Shown here piece after piece: positions 47,188 to 60,747 of a stretch of DNA of 64,000 nt. The position numbers and the translations under genes were made by a program. Within the stretch, counting starts at the first letter, position 1; every line of letters starts with the position of its first letter. The notes beneath the pieces are model-generated. The model made no database searches and had not been told where the DNA came from. It saw only the letters and a program-made list of their open reading frames with translations. This DNA is from Centroberyx gerrardi (Eukaryota > Chordata > Actinopteri > Beryciformes > Berycidae): NCBI RefSeq assembly GCF_048128805.1, contig NC_136016.1, positions 9,669,501 through 9,733,500 on the forward strand, given 5' to 3'.

Positions 47188-50100
47188 TTCTTCAGCCTGC
47201 ACTCGTTCTGAGAGTAAGCCAGCATGCTCTATTACTAGCCGTACATCACAGATGTCCACTACAAGCTCTGCATGCTTGAGAATAGAGGCAGATCGTAAAG
47301 CACTGTTAGGACGCGCTGTGTCCCTGAGGAAACAGGAAATTGAGATGGAAGAGGCTTGCTTAAAGGCAAAGAAAGAGCAATTAGAGATACAGACAGCAAT
47401 TGCAGCCTCAGACGCCAAGCACTCATGATGGGATGAACAACTATTATGAGTCAAATATGCCATGCATGTCAGGTTCAAGAGAGAAGATTAAAGAGGAATA
47501 TGAAAGTGACTCCCTATCCACAACAGAAAGGGGAATTCTCAATCTCATTCAGCACTTGGTCAACATAGAAGTAAGTCAAATAGACCAGCTACTCCAGCAT
47601 CAGATTCAGGTCATTCTCAGTAGTTCGGCACGTCTGATGAAGGTTTGTTGAGAGTTATGGAGCGTCAAAATGAGATAACAAAGATGTTGGTCAAACAGCA
47701 AGGCTTGTCTCAGCTCCCACAGAGAGACATACCAGTATTCTAAGGAGATCCTCTGGCCTTCCGTTCCTTCATATGGGCTTTTGAACAGTCCATTGAGAGC
47801 AAAACCGAAAGTCCACAAGACAAGTTATATATATCTTGAGCAGTTCACAAGAGGAGAGCCTCTCGACCTAGTTCGCAGCTGTGAGTACATGAGACCAGAA
47901 AACAAAGTTAGGAGGCTACTTCAGCAACATTATGGAGATGATCTGAGGATTGCCACAGTCTACATGAAAAAGGCTCTGGAGTGGCCAGCAATCAAAGCAG
48001 AGGATAGGAAGGCACTACTTACATATGCCTTGTTCCTTATTGGATGTCGGAATACCATGAATGATGTGGAGTTCATGGATGAGATGGATAATCCAAAGAA
48101 TATGAAGTCTGTTGTTGCAAAACTCCCCTTTAAAATGAGAGAGCGGAGGAGAACCCAAGGCTTTGAGATCCAGGAATGGAAAGGAAGAAGAGCCAGGTTT
48201 TCAGATTTAGTAGACTTCATATAATGGCAAGCTAAGGTCACTAATGACCCTGTGTTTTGTGACATCCTGGATGTTGGTTCAGAAGGAAAGGGTAAGCCTA
48301 AAATAAGCTCTAAGAAAAGTGGTCATAAGGGAAGCAGCTTCGCAGCTAGTGTCTCTCCAGCTGGAGAGCACAATGATAAAACCCTCTTTGAAAGGAAGTA
48401 CAATCCACTCACACCTGCAGATGCCTTCCAGAAGCCCTTCTGTCAGAAAAGTCATGCTCTGGAGTCTTGTAATGCGATTAAAGAACAGCCACTTCAAGAG
48501 AGAATACAGTTTTTGAAACTATGTTTTAGCTGTCTTACTCAAGGCCATCTGAACAAGGACTGCAAAAAGAGAAAGTCATGTCAAGAATGTGAAGGAAAAC
48601 ATCCAAGCATACTTCATGTGGCAAAGGAAGGTACTGAAAAAACTAAAAAGAATGAAAACAGCTGCGTGGAAGTCCCTGGTGAAGTCACAAATGCACTCGT
48701 GTCCACAGGAAGTGAAACCAGTGGAGATACTGGGGCCGGAAACATTGAGCGTATTCTTGCTATTGTTCCTGTAAAGTTCAAATTACAAAAGAAGCGAGAA
48801 GGTGGTCACAACCTATGCTTTCATGGATTAGGAAAGCACGGCAACATTCTGCACTGAAAAGCTCATGCACCAGCTAAATCTACAAGGGAGGAAAGCCCGT
48901 CATGAGACAGAAAAAGAAAGTGAGCAGTTATGTTTTGTCTGACCTGGAAGTCTGCAGCCTAGAGGACTACACTGACCTGCCACAGGCGTTTACTCAACAG
49001 AGCATCCCAGTAAAGAAAGAAAACCTCTGCAGGAAGACATTAGCAAGTGGGATTACCTTCAGAAATTATCCGACATATAGAAGCAGATGTCGAACTGCTT
49101 ATTGGCACCGATGCCTACAAAGCTATTGAGCCTTGGCAGGTGATCAATAGCAGGGATGATGGCCCATATGCTGTGAAGACCGCCCTAGGCTGGGTCATCA
49201 ATGGACCAATCGAAGAGGTGTCAGCTCAGATAACACTGGACTACAGAGTCACACAGTGAATCGAATCTCAGTATCTGACATGGAGGACTTATGGATCCAA
49301 CAATACAAAGCTGACTTTCCAGAAAAAACTGTGCGATGAAAAGACAGAGATGTCACATGAAGATCACCAATTCATGCAATTGGTGTCAGAGTCAACAAAA
49401 CTTGTGGATGGTCACTACTGCATTGGATTGCCTCTGAGAGATAGAGAGGTGAAGATGGCAAACAACAATTGCGTGGCAGAACAACGCCTTACTAACCTCA
49501 AAAGAAAGCTCCACAAAGATCCCGACCTTCACCAGGAGTATTCATGAGAGGCATACTCGAGAAGGGCTATGCAGCCAAAGTACCCAAGGAGCAGTTAGAG
49601 CACACTGATGGGAAGGTTTGGTTTATACCTCACCATGGCGTACACCAGCTGAAAAAGAGGAAGTTAAGGGTTGTGAGTTCTGACAAGGTTCCTGGGAACA
49701 ACAAGTTGCCATGATGGCTGACATCGAGTCCATGTTTTATCAAGTCAGAGTACCTGATGAGGACACAGACCTGTTTCCTTTGGTGGCTGGATGGTAATCT
49801 AAGGCAAGATCCAGAAGAGTACCGCATGTATGTACACTTGTTTGGAGCAACATCCTCCTCCAGCTGTGCGTCTTATGCCATGAGACAAACTGCTGAAAAT
49901 GGAAAGAGTAAGACTGCAACAGAGGCCGCAGAAACAATGCTCAACAATTTCTATGTGGACGACTTTTTGAAATCTGTAGCTACAGACAATCTTGCTGTTG
50001 CTCTTGCCAAGGACCTCACGACTTTGTGCTCCAGTGGACGATTCCATTTAACCAAGTGGGTTAGCAACAGTAGAGTCTTGTTGTTGTCAATCCCCAAAGA

Positions 50101-50708
50101 AGAACAAGCCTCAGAAGTAAAGGATTTAGACTTATGCCATGATCAGCTACCGGTTCAGAGAGCACTGTGCATCTGGCGGTGCACAGACTCAGACAAGTTC
50201 AAGTTTAAGATACAGGTGCAAGAGAGACCATGCACCAGAAGGTGAATCTTATCAGTTGTCAGTTCTGTCTACAACCCTCTGGGGTTCGTGTCACTATTCA
50301 TCTTGCCACTAAAACTTATCTTGAGAGACCTCTGCAGAAGAGGATGGGATAATGAAATTTCCCCAAAAGCAGAGATGGCAAAAATGGATGACAGACCTGC
50401 AACAACTCTCATCCTTCAGTGTCAACAGATGTGTCAAGCCAGCAGGATTTGGAGCCACAATCAATAACACCACTTTTCAGATGCTAGTTGCGAAGGGTAT
50501 GGCGCAGTGTCTTACCTCCTGTTGACAAATGAACAAAGTCAGAAACATTCAACCATCCTAATGGCTAAATCAAGGTTGCACCACTCAGATTACGATTCCC
50601 AGGATGGAGTTGACAGCTGCAGTGGTAGGAGTTAAAAAAAACAAAAAGTTAAAACAAGAGCTATGGGTACAGCTGGAGGAGTCTATTTTCTGGACCGACA
50701 TTGACTAC

Positions 50709-51284
50709 GTTTACATGGACTGCAATAATCCGACTATTGACTTTATTCTAAATAAGACAATATTTCGATTAAGGTGTTTACATGAGTTGCTTATAGAATA
50801 TTCCATTCATATTCCCATTTACATGCTACAGAGCATAGTCCGATTAATGACTGAAGACGCACGCCCACATTACGTCCCTACATCCTATGTCCGAGTTTCC
50901 CTCCAGAATTGAACCTGAAACCCTTTCTGTCATGTTGCTACCGTGGTCGGGACAAAATGTTGGGACTTCTTTTTACCGGTGGCAGTCATGTTTTCTTCTG
51001 TAAACAAGTTGCGCAACACTCGCTGGAAGCTAAGGCATGCATCGTCAAGCAGTTGGATTGCCGTACGTGTCGCAAAATGCTGCGAAAACTCTGATAGCAC
51101 GTCATAGTGCGATTAAGGTGTATACATGTCTACAATGGACATCAATAATGCGACTAAAATTGCTTACTCTGACTATGACCTTATTCGGGTTAAGGTAATC
51201 AGAAAATGCTGTTTACATGGCAGTGTCTTATTCAGAGTATTGTCTTAATCGGGTTAATATCGGAATATTGCAGTCCATGTAAAC
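50709..51284. mobile_element. MITE inside the block B BEL/Pao pol
   Basis: Same element and position as 31574-32147 in block A, with gtttacatggactgcaat inverted termini. Confidence 0.7.
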
Positions 51285-52494
51285 GTGCTCAGTGTCACAG
51301 TCCTGAGATGCATTGAAAATGATGCCGGTCGTTTCACGTCATTTCTGCCCAATCGAGTCTCATACATCCGAGAAGCTACAGAGCCCACCCAGTGGAAGTA
51401 TGTGAACACGAGCACCAACCCAGCAGATCAAGCCTCAAGAGGTTTCACAGCAGAGAATTTACTACAGAGTAAAAACTGGATTCAAGGGCCAGACTTCTTG
51501 TTAAAGACAGAGTGCAGCCTACCCATGTAACAGAGGAGGATGTTGAGAGAAAGAAGAGGTACAGTAAGTCAACTCGTTGACTCCAGTTGGTACAAACTGC
51601 AAATGGCCGCAGCATAGTTCCTACGCTTGAAAGAGATCTTGCTTCACGAGTCAGAAAAGAAAGGAATTCCAGCAGACCATTTGCCAGCATGAGAGTGATC
51701 ATATCAAAGCAAAATCCCTTCTCAAACATAAGCAGAGATTGGAAAAGAAAGTGCTTACTGTGGAGGATTTATTCAAGGCAGAGTTAGAGCTGATTCGTTT
51801 CAGTCAGAGACAAATGTATGACCAAGAGATCACAGCCTTACAGCGAGGAAACAAAGAAGACCCACATCTTCAAATTAGATCCTTATCTGGACCAAGGAGT
51901 CTTGAGAGTAGGTGGGTGGTTAAGCAGATCCGCAATGCCTGTGGAGGCCAAGCACCCTGCCATTTTGCATAAGGACCATCAGATTGCCTCACTTATCCTT
52001 AAGCACATACACCAAGAAACCAGGCACTCTGGAAAAAATCATGTCCTTGCCAAACTGAGGCAGCGGTATTGGATACCAAGAGGCAACTCAGCAGTGCGAC
52101 GAATGATCTCTGAATGCAGCACCTGTAAAAGACTACACGCAAAGGCAGGTGAACAAAAAATGTCAGACCTGCCTGAAGATTGGTTACTGCCTGACCACCC
52201 CTGATTCACAAATACTTCGGACCCTTCGAGGTCAGAAGAGGACGCTGTGTGGTTAAAAGATATGGTGTGCTCTTCACATGCTTAACCATAAGAGCAGTAC
52301 AGCTTGAAGTGGCACACTCGCTTGACACAGACTCATGTGTCAACGCTTTGCGTCGCTTCATGTGCAGAAGAGGTCAGGTGTTGATCCTTCGCTCTGACAA
52401 TGGCACTAATTTTGTAGGTGCAGAGAGAGAGAGTTACGGCAAATGTTGTATGGTAATTGATATGCTATCAGCCTAGTCAATTAGGGGCCGGCTA

Positions 52495-52870
52495 TGTAAG
52501 AGCCATTTCTCATTAATATATTTTATTTATATTTTGTATCTCTTATATTGACTTATTCTGTTTGGATAGATTTATGTTTTGATAAATATTGCTAATACTC
52601 AACATTTACTTGTGTAACACGTCGTTTATATTGCCTTAGATTAATGCTTGTCTCTCATTGGCTATTTACTTACTGCAGAGAAGCATTAGGTGGATTGTGC
52701 ACTTTATTCTTTCCTTTAGAAGAAAGAAGCTGTTGAGCTAGAACGTAAAACTAGTTTTTGACCGTGCCTTTATCAGCGTGTCCTGTGCCTTTGTTTGATT
52801 TGCATATCCTCAGTAAACGGTAAAACAAAGAACTTGGAGTGAAGAGACTTTTTTTTTGTCACACGTCAAC
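52495..52870 (+). repeat. 3' LTR-like segment of BEL/Pao copy (block B)
   Basis: Near-identical to 33345-33750. Starts tgtaagagcc, ends near gtcacacgtca. Same junction to the channel pseudogene as in block A. Confidence 0.5.
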
Positions 52871-52941
52871 TATATGCCGAAGTTCAACAGTTTAAGTGAG
52901 TTTAATACAGAATCAAGAAAGCTGCACTTTCAGTTTCCAAT

Positions 52942-54393
52942 AAGGAAGACCTGAAGGTGGCAGCTCCTGTAAGGTGGACGTCCACAAGTTCCCCTTCGAC
53001 ACACAGCGATGCAGCATCACCTTCAGCACTGTCATGTACACTGGTGAGTGACTGAACATTTGTATGTGTGATTTATCCACCTTAACTCGAACAACTTGGA
53101 CCTTTCATCTGTAAGCACCAATAGTAAGCCTCCAATTCCTTCCTCCCTGCCTTCCTGGCTTCTCTCCGTATCTCCCTCTCTCCACTCCTCAGTTGATGAA
53201 GTGCGACTCATCCCTTCCTCCAACTCGTCTTGGGCCGCACAGTTTTCTCTTGAGTTGCTTCCTGTTGCCCATCCTGTTCTTCCTGTGTCTGGATCTGGCC
53301 TCCTTCCTCATCTCAGATCATCGGGGAGAGAAGCTGGGCTTCAAGGTCACCGTGCTGCTGGCCATCTCAGTCCTGCTACTCATCTTAAACGACATCCTGC
53401 CCTCCATGTCCAACAAGACTCCACCCATATGTACAACGCACACTCACACATTTAGCTTAACTGATTTCTTATTCATATCAGCCATAACAGTACGTAGTGA
53501 TAAATAGTGTATTTTTTGGTCTTTTTTATTTGTTTTCCTCCTCCCAGCGACCTACTGCATTGTGATTTTTGCTCTGATGCTGCTGAGTCTCTTGGAGACG
53601 ATCTTGGTGATGTATCTGATGGAGGACTTGGGACTTGACTTTGACTTTGTATTTTGATGACTTGTCAAGTCTTGACAAAAGATCTTGTGTTGTGTTGTTG
53701 TGTGTAAATGACTTAAAAGTGATCAGATTTGTTCCACCAAACGACTGAATTTAAATTCTGTTCTCTGAATTTGTATGGAATGATTGAATTTATTGAAGTT
53801 GAATCTGATTATAGAAATCAAACTCATGATGCTCTTACCAAGTTTTTATCCTATTAAAACCATATTGCATTGAAAAGTCCTAGATATTTAGTTTTCTTTA
53901 AGATATTAAATTGATACTGGACTCTTGATTTGTTCTGACTTGCCTTGCTGTTCTACATTTAGACTTGAGACTTGACATTAATGACTTGGACTTGACTTGG
54001 TAATATACATTTAGATTTGGGACTTGACTTGAGACTTGTGCCTCAAGACTTGAGCAAAGTTGACTTGGTCACACCTCTGCTTGTTGCAAAAAATAAGTGT
54101 CAAATACAGTATCATCAGTCTTAGCAGGAGAATAATCAACTTCAACATTCATCTACCAAATCCAGGTTGGTAACAGCAGACAGTCAGGTGAGTCTGGTGT
54201 GTTACTGCTGATCCTGGAGGAGCTGAGGGAGCTGCAGAAAAGCCTGGCTCCGCTCCTCAGCAGCAAGCAGGAAGCAGGGAAGACCAGCTACTGGACCAGA
54301 GCGGCCAGAAGAATCAACACAGCTTTCTTCATTTGCTATGTCATCGCTGTCTCACTTTTTCTAATATTCATGTGTATAGAATGGAGCATTTAG
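52942..54393 (+). pseudogene. Channel pseudogene B (gene 2-type, exons 5 to 10 remnants)
   Basis: Same structure as pseudogene A: partial exon 5 (52942-53043, same 1-bp deletion), exon 6 start (from 53193) fused to exon 7 (to 53430) by the same deletion, 5' part of exon 8 (53548 to about 53624), exon 9 missing, MITE remnant (about 53625-54081) and intact exon 10 (54166-54393). Differences: it keeps the 9 bp at the exon 6 start that pseudogene A lost, keeps the exon 8 Leu codon that is TAG in A, and has lost the last base of exon 7 (…atag to …atat). The shared deletions show that both derive from one already broken ancestor. Confidence 0.9.
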
Positions 54394-55045
54394 AGATGAC
54401 AAGAATGTTATATCATTGTTGGAGTTTTGTAAGCTTTACCAGTCACCTGATATATGTTCACCTGTATGTGTGACAGTTCATTTGGGTGAAAAATGTCAAC
54501 TAAAGTATTCACAGTTGTGTTGTTGTTCTTTCCCTGCTCTTAAGCAAGGCACTTAACAGTTGTTGTTTGGTGTATTGCATTTATTGTGATTGTTGCTTTG
54601 CTGTTTGCCCAGAACACATGGAATGTATATTGAGGTGCCATTCTCACCTGTCTTTGTGTGTTATTCTGTTCAACTTACTGCTCTCTACTGTGGCACTATG
54701 CTGTTAAACATCATTATAGCCCAGTTTGCCCCTCAGTCTCTTTCCAACACAGCTCCTGCCTCCTCCTCTCCTATCAGGCCATTAAGAATTACTGTGATAT
54801 CCGTTGTGGGAGTGACCGCTAACTTCAAATGCCTGTTACACTGACCAATAAAATAAAAAAAAAGGTTTGTCGTTCAATTTGCCCAGCCCTCCTGTAGTGT
54901 ATAAGTGGCATTATTGCTGCAACAGACTTACTAACACTGTCAGACAGCAGGGGAAGGACACAGAGATACACATTTGCTCTCTCCTCACGTAGATTACACT
55001 TCACATGCTGCTCTACACACATACACACTCACAGGTGCAGTTATA
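54394..55045 (+). promoter_or_regulatory. Spacer and promoter of channel gene 5
   Basis: Near-identical to the spacers before genes 3 and 4, with AATAAA at 54847-54852 and the ggtttgtcgttcaatttgc block just downstream. Confidence 0.45.
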
Positions 55046-58000
55046 ATGTGTATTGGTCTTCTTTTGCTACTCTTCCTCTCAGGTAAGCTATAATAATGTT
55101 CAGTATATTGCATGGTGTGTGAGGTGTTATCTGGAACGTTCTTGCAGTGTGGATGAATGATAAACTTCTTTCCCAAACATTCTGGTGATGAGTAGGAGTG
55201 CTGATGCTGAGGCTTGTTAACTTAATTAAACAGCAGTGCCTTTTCTTTATCACTTTATTATATACTGTCTTACTAAAAACTCTAAGGGTAAGAAACTGGA
55301 AAGATGTAATGGTTTTCTGTGTTTCTATGCTCTGTTTTTTTCCCATTTGCATGCCGCTGTTTGGGTCCAGCAGAAAGGGTTTGTGGTGATGAAACTAATC
55401 AGTAGCCACAATAAGACTTCCAGTGTGAAACTGTCAGCAGTAAATGTCTTGTTGACAAACATGTATTTCAGAGGTTTCTGATTAATACTGAATACCAAAA
55501 ATTTAAAAAGTGAGAATTGCAACGGATGAATATGAAATTATCATTATTTCTTTTCAAAATGACCTTTTAACAGCTTATATTTACAATCAAGGGCCATTAG
55601 ATTGCATTAGATTAGAAGCATCTTGGGAGAACAGAATCAAGATTTTAAACCCATAGCTGGGTAGAAATGCGTGCTGCTGGCCTTGATTTGATCAACATGC
55701 AACATTTGGTGGTATAGCAGCTCTAATGGAGAGCCTTAATTAAACTCAAAGGACTGTAAAATGCTCACATTTAACCATCAATCAGTGGATTAATATAGAG
55801 CGAACATCTCACATGTCTGCCAACACCCAAACTGTTAGAACTCATAATGGCCTCTCAGTGACCACAACCAGCACTACTTGAAAGGATTTTGGTTTTCAGA
55901 AGTGAGTGACTTTCAACCATGGATTCATACCCAGAGCAGGTAACAATTTGCAGGGTGTCTGTAGGATAGGTTAATGCTGCGTACTTAGAAGACTAGTACA
56001 TAAATAGATTTTTTTTATGACAAAAATGTATTAAGTAACTGAGAGAGCACATAACTCTGACATCAAGGCAAATACAGTGGCAAGCAAATTGTAGTTTAAA
56101 AGCGAAATTTAGAGATGGAAAATCAGCATCACATTTCCCAGTTAATTCTACTGATGTTTTAAGAATATTTTCTCCCATAGAGAAACTGTGTTGATCTTTT
56201 GGCTGTAGATGGGGTGTCCTCTCAGAGTGGCTGTAGTTACCAGGATGTCTTGAACTACCTGAACCTGACCAAAAGTAATGAGCTGTACACACTGACACGG
56301 CCCGTTAGGAACCACACACAACCTACAGTGGTAAATCTGCATGTCACGCTCTATGCCATTCTAGATGTGGTAAGTGGTTTAAGGCTTTCAAATCATGTCC
56401 ATTTGTCAGTGTATCTGTGTGTCTGTGTGTGTAAGTGTGTGTTGTTGTGTATAGCGTTAGTATGTTTATCTGTGCTTGAATATAGTTTGCTGCACAACAA
56501 TTTTTAAGTGTTGATTTTTCAGTGACAATTACTTTGAGTTGTATTGATGGTTTGTTGATATTTGCTTACTCACAGATTGAGATAGACCAGAGATTCGTTC
56601 CTTACATCTGGGTTGAGATGGTGAGTTCTCTCAGGGTGATTCACTTTGTTTAAAACAAATGATAACATGATGCATCTCTGACCTCTCACCCTGTTAGGAA
56701 ACTCAAGTGTCTTTCTGGTTTTTTAAATGGCATCATCTCATCCATTTCTTTTTCTCTCAGTCCCCCATGACTATTGTCCCTCTTTATCATTTTCTTTTTT
56801 CTTTCATTGCTTTCATTTGTTGGGAATTTTCCTCTGGTTGTCTTCTGCAGATGTGGAAGAATGAGTACATCTCCTGGGAGCCGGATGCGTTCTGTGGAAT
56901 CAATCGAGTTACTCTTCCTGTTGAAGCTCTGTGGACGCCAGACATCAGTATTGCTGAGATGTAAGTGTGAATGTATGTGTGCGCACATGCATACACACAC
57001 ACACACATACACACACACACACACACACTCTTATTACTTTGGATGTGAAATGATGCAGTTACTATCAGACTCGTGCGAAGTCTCAGCAATAACTTGAGGA
57101 TATTTTAAATCACATCAGAAGAGAACAACAGCACTGTTTTGATGTTGCCCCCATTTGAGGGTACAAAAAGTATTTAAACAGATTATGCGTATTCTTACTG
57201 TACAATGACTTCTAAAAGTCTGAAGCCCATAAACATCACCAGACTCTTGTCATATCCTCTCTTTGTAGACAGAGGGAAATGACTATATTGTTTACTTTCT
57301 GAATGTAGCATTCAATGCATTTATTTAATATCATATCACACTGTAGATTTAGTTATGCAGTATTCCATAAAGAAAGAGCCATCCATAATATACTGATACA
57401 AGCAAATTGCCATAATGTGTGTCTGTGTGTGTGTGTGTGTGTGCGTGTTTTTTCTTCTAGGACAGAGAAGGATAAGACCTCTCCAAGTCTATATCTCTCC
57501 ATTCGCAACAATGGGGAGGTCCTTATGAAGAACGACCTGGTGATGGTCAGCCGCTGCAAGATGAAAATCTACAGTTTTCCCTTTGACACCCAGAACTGTG
57601 ACCTCACATTTAGCTCAGTCATGTACCCAGGTGAGGGAGTGGCAATCTTTGTGTCCAAGTGCGCCTGTCTGTGTGAGTGTGTATGTGCGTGTGCTGCAAC
57701 AATTTTTATGGCTTATTGTCTACGTCACACACACACCACCAGGCACCCTGGGTTACCTCACTATTTCCTTCTCTCCTGCCTCAGTCGATGAACTGCAGCT
57801 CCACTCACAGTTGGATAAAGAGTGGTATAAAATTCAGGGCGAGGACGAGTGGATGTTAGTCAGCCTGACAGTCGACCCTTTCAGTAGCAGCGGCTCAGAA
57901 GGTCATGGCAGCATCAAATACACTGTACGCATTACAAGATGGACACATGAGCAGATTAGTGCAGATTAGTTGTTTTTTCCAACACAAATGCTAAACAGTT

Positions 58001-59201
58001 GCTTTGGCTGAATTTGTCAAACCCGCCTGAAGTCCATCCAGCCTGACCCTTGACCTTCTCCTCCTAGTTCACCATGAAGAGGAGACCCGTCCTCTACATC
58101 GTCAACTTCCTGTTGCCCATCCTGTTCTTCCTGTTTCTGGACTTGGCCTCCTTCCTCCTCTCAGACAGCGGGGGGGAGAAGCTGGGCTTCAAGGTCACCG
58201 TGCTGCTTGCTGTCACGGTGCTGCAGCTCATCCTCAACGACATTCTGCCCGCTACGTCCAACAGGATTCCACTTATAGGTAAAGAGCTCCGACTCGGCCG
58301 TTCATATGAACAGGAACAGTACATACTGATACAGAGAGTATTATTTGTCTGTATTAATGATACTGCTTGCTCTTCACAGCAACCTACTGCATTGGGATTT
58401 TTTCTCTGATGCTGCTGAGTGTCCTGGAGACGATCTTGGTGATGTATCTGATAGGGAAAGACTCTCCATCCCAGGAGAAGGAGGCAGATGCTGGCTGCAG
58501 CCTGAGCGAGGACTGTGGAGACAAACAGGACAGGGGCAACTCCCATAAATGTGACAGAGGTGAGACCCACTATAACAAAGAAAAAGAGGAACACTCATAT
58601 ATTGATGTGCCAGACCACAAAAAGACAGTAATCTTCCAGACAGTTATCAGGTCATAATGACTACCTTCAGTTATTTTCTGTCACATGCACACTTATAATA
58701 CATAACGGTGAATCATATTATTTTGAATATGGTATAATCATCCTTATGTCAAACCTATCCTTTCAGAAGGAAATAAATGGACTCGCTGTTCATGCCTGTG
58801 CGATGTGTCTGGTGGCGACACACCGTCCGAACTGCTGTCGGTGGCCAAAGAGGTTAGGACGGGGTTGCACTTCAATTCTGGTTCACAAAAAGCTCAAAGT
58901 CAAATGACTGCAATCTTAGCAGGGTCATAATCCACTTCATAAACCTTAATCTACCACATGTCTGTTGCAGGGTAGTAGCAGCAAACTGACAGGAGAGTCC
59001 CATGGCTTGGAAAGTCTCTCCGAGGAGCTGAGGGAGCTGCAGAAAAGCCTGGCTCTGCTCCTCAGCAGCAAGGAGGAAGGAGGGAAGCCCGGCTACTGGA
59101 CCAGAGTGGCCAAAAGAATCAACACAGCTTTCTTCATTTTCTATGCCACAGCAGCCACTGTGTTTTTAGCCATCATCTTTAGAACATGGAGTCCTGCGTA
59201 A
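55046..59201 (+). CDS. Channel gene 5: 5-HT3 receptor-like Cys-loop cation channel subunit, 10 exons, 456 aa
   Basis: Exons: 55046-55082, 56209-56369, 56576-56620, 56851-56960, 57461-57630, 57785-57924, 58068-58278, 58380-58559, 58767-58852, 58971-59201; 1371 nt, open. It is a near-copy of gene 3: about 9 nucleotide differences by eye in the coding sequence, with four amino-acid changes (Gln to Glu and Ile to Val in exon 4, Ala to Asp at the exon 5 start, Ile to Met at the start of M1). Introns are also almost unchanged, which points to very recent duplication or gene conversion. Same Cys-loop (C150-C164), cation-type M2 and M4 ending as gene 3. Confidence 0.9.
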
Positions 59202-60747
59202 AGATGTTAGCTAGATAATGAAAAAAGCATGATTTAAAAGCTTTGCAACAGCATTGAATTGAACTGAATTACTGTTCATTTATTCTGATGTGACTCAGGG
59301 CTGGAACAGCGTTTTTTTTTTCTTTTTTTTTCTTTTTTTTGCATCTTGTTCCACTGGAAGAATTGCACTCTAAAAAGCATAGCTGCACTGACCTTAGCAA
59401 CACTGATGAGGAAAAGAGCACATGGCTGTTCAGATATATCACTACACAGGTCTTCAAATCCATGTATACAAAAAGAATTTGGTGAAGCATATGCAAAAAG
59501 AATTGAGTAATTTCTAGGTCTTGAAATGTTGCAGTATGGAAAAAACGGTTTACAGGCGTAGCTAATAGGGGCTGGGAAACATGACTGTCAGCATAAATCA
59601 TATAGAACACTGGAAAAATTCTTGAAACCAGTTAAGAAATTAAGGTCTGGAAAAAATATGGGATTTTGAAAGCAAAATTGTTTAGGAACCTATTGCCTTA
59701 ATCCTATTTTAGTCTTTCAGTAGTATTGCAAATATACACATCTGTTATTACAGTGAAACAGATCAATTACTTGAAATATCCAATATTTTGACACTGACTG
59801 TATTGTTAACTTCTAGTACACTGATATCTAGTCCTACATTAATGTGTCTTTAATATGTAATATGCACAATCCTTACATACAAAGAAGGGCTCCTATTAAA
59901 CACATGTAGTCATAAAAATAGCCATCAAAATGAAGCATGCTGGTATATATATGCAAATGTTCTCACAGGTTCCTTAGATTCGTGTAGGAACCGTATGAAG
60001 TTCCTTTAAGATTTCCTTCAGGTATGGGAGGAACTGTTCCAATGCAGTGTTATTAATGGCTTTTGAATTCATAAAAGTTTTTTGTTTGTTTTAAGCTTTC
60101 TTGTTTGTCATTCTCTATGCGCAGATGATGCTGCGTTGGGGCACTTTATGGAGAATTCATTTTCTTTCCATCCAGCAAATGAAAAACAAACGAAAGAAAA
60201 TTGCACATATACATATACATATGCATATAGCCAACATAATGTATTCATTTAATGGAATGAGTGTCCTATGAACTGTTCGACATATTGGCTTGGATATGTA
60301 TCGGATGCTTTCTGCTGTGGAAATAAAGAATAAAAAAAACAAAAACAATGCCCTCTTACATTTCCCATCATTTTACTTGATCAAACTTCCTCTCTAATGA
60401 AATTCTTCACTTTGAGAACAAACTTGCTATATGTGTGTTGTTGTATGCTGTTAGAAGAGGGAGTAATGAGACACAAGGCAAATTCAGGCCAGTCAGTCAG
60501 TCATCTGTCACTTTGTGAGATCATACGCTTCGTGAGATGGCCTCCAGAGGATGTCTTTGACTGCGAGATGCAGTGTTTCCCATAGAGGCAAAAAATCAAA
60601 AGTTGGTCAATGTATAGAAATTGATCTAATTTGATCTCTAATGCGCCTGATGTGTGCACATCATGTTTGTCATTTGGAGATGCACAGACCAGGCAGGGAC
60701 ATCTCCCTGCCATTCCCTACAGTTGGCCTTCGGGTCAGTTGATTGTT
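59202..60747 (+). other. 3' UTR and conserved spacer after gene 5 (block C)
   Basis: Nearly identical to 24654-26200. Candidate poly(A) signal AATAAA at 60322-60327 with a second one directly after it. No gene seen. Confidence 0.55.

Larger units (their letters stand above)
46079..52494 (+). mobile_element. Decayed BEL/Pao retrotransposon, longer copy (block B)
   Basis: Ordered + strand fragments: gag N-terminal part (46079-46398), interrupted by a TIR element; coiled gag segment (about 47188-47428); DUF1759-like gag segment (47781-48224); CCHC knuckle CFSCLTQGHLNKDC (about 48520-48562) plus a second Cys/His group; aspartic-protease region (about 49030-49259); reverse transcriptase with YVDD (49952-49963); RNase H end (about 51400-51440); integrase H2C2 (about 51970-52135) and part of the core with DNGTNF (about 52397-52414). 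Stops, a 5-bp deletion before 49775 relative to copy A, and loss of the integrase end make it inactive. The 5' LTR was not found. Confidence 0.85.
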
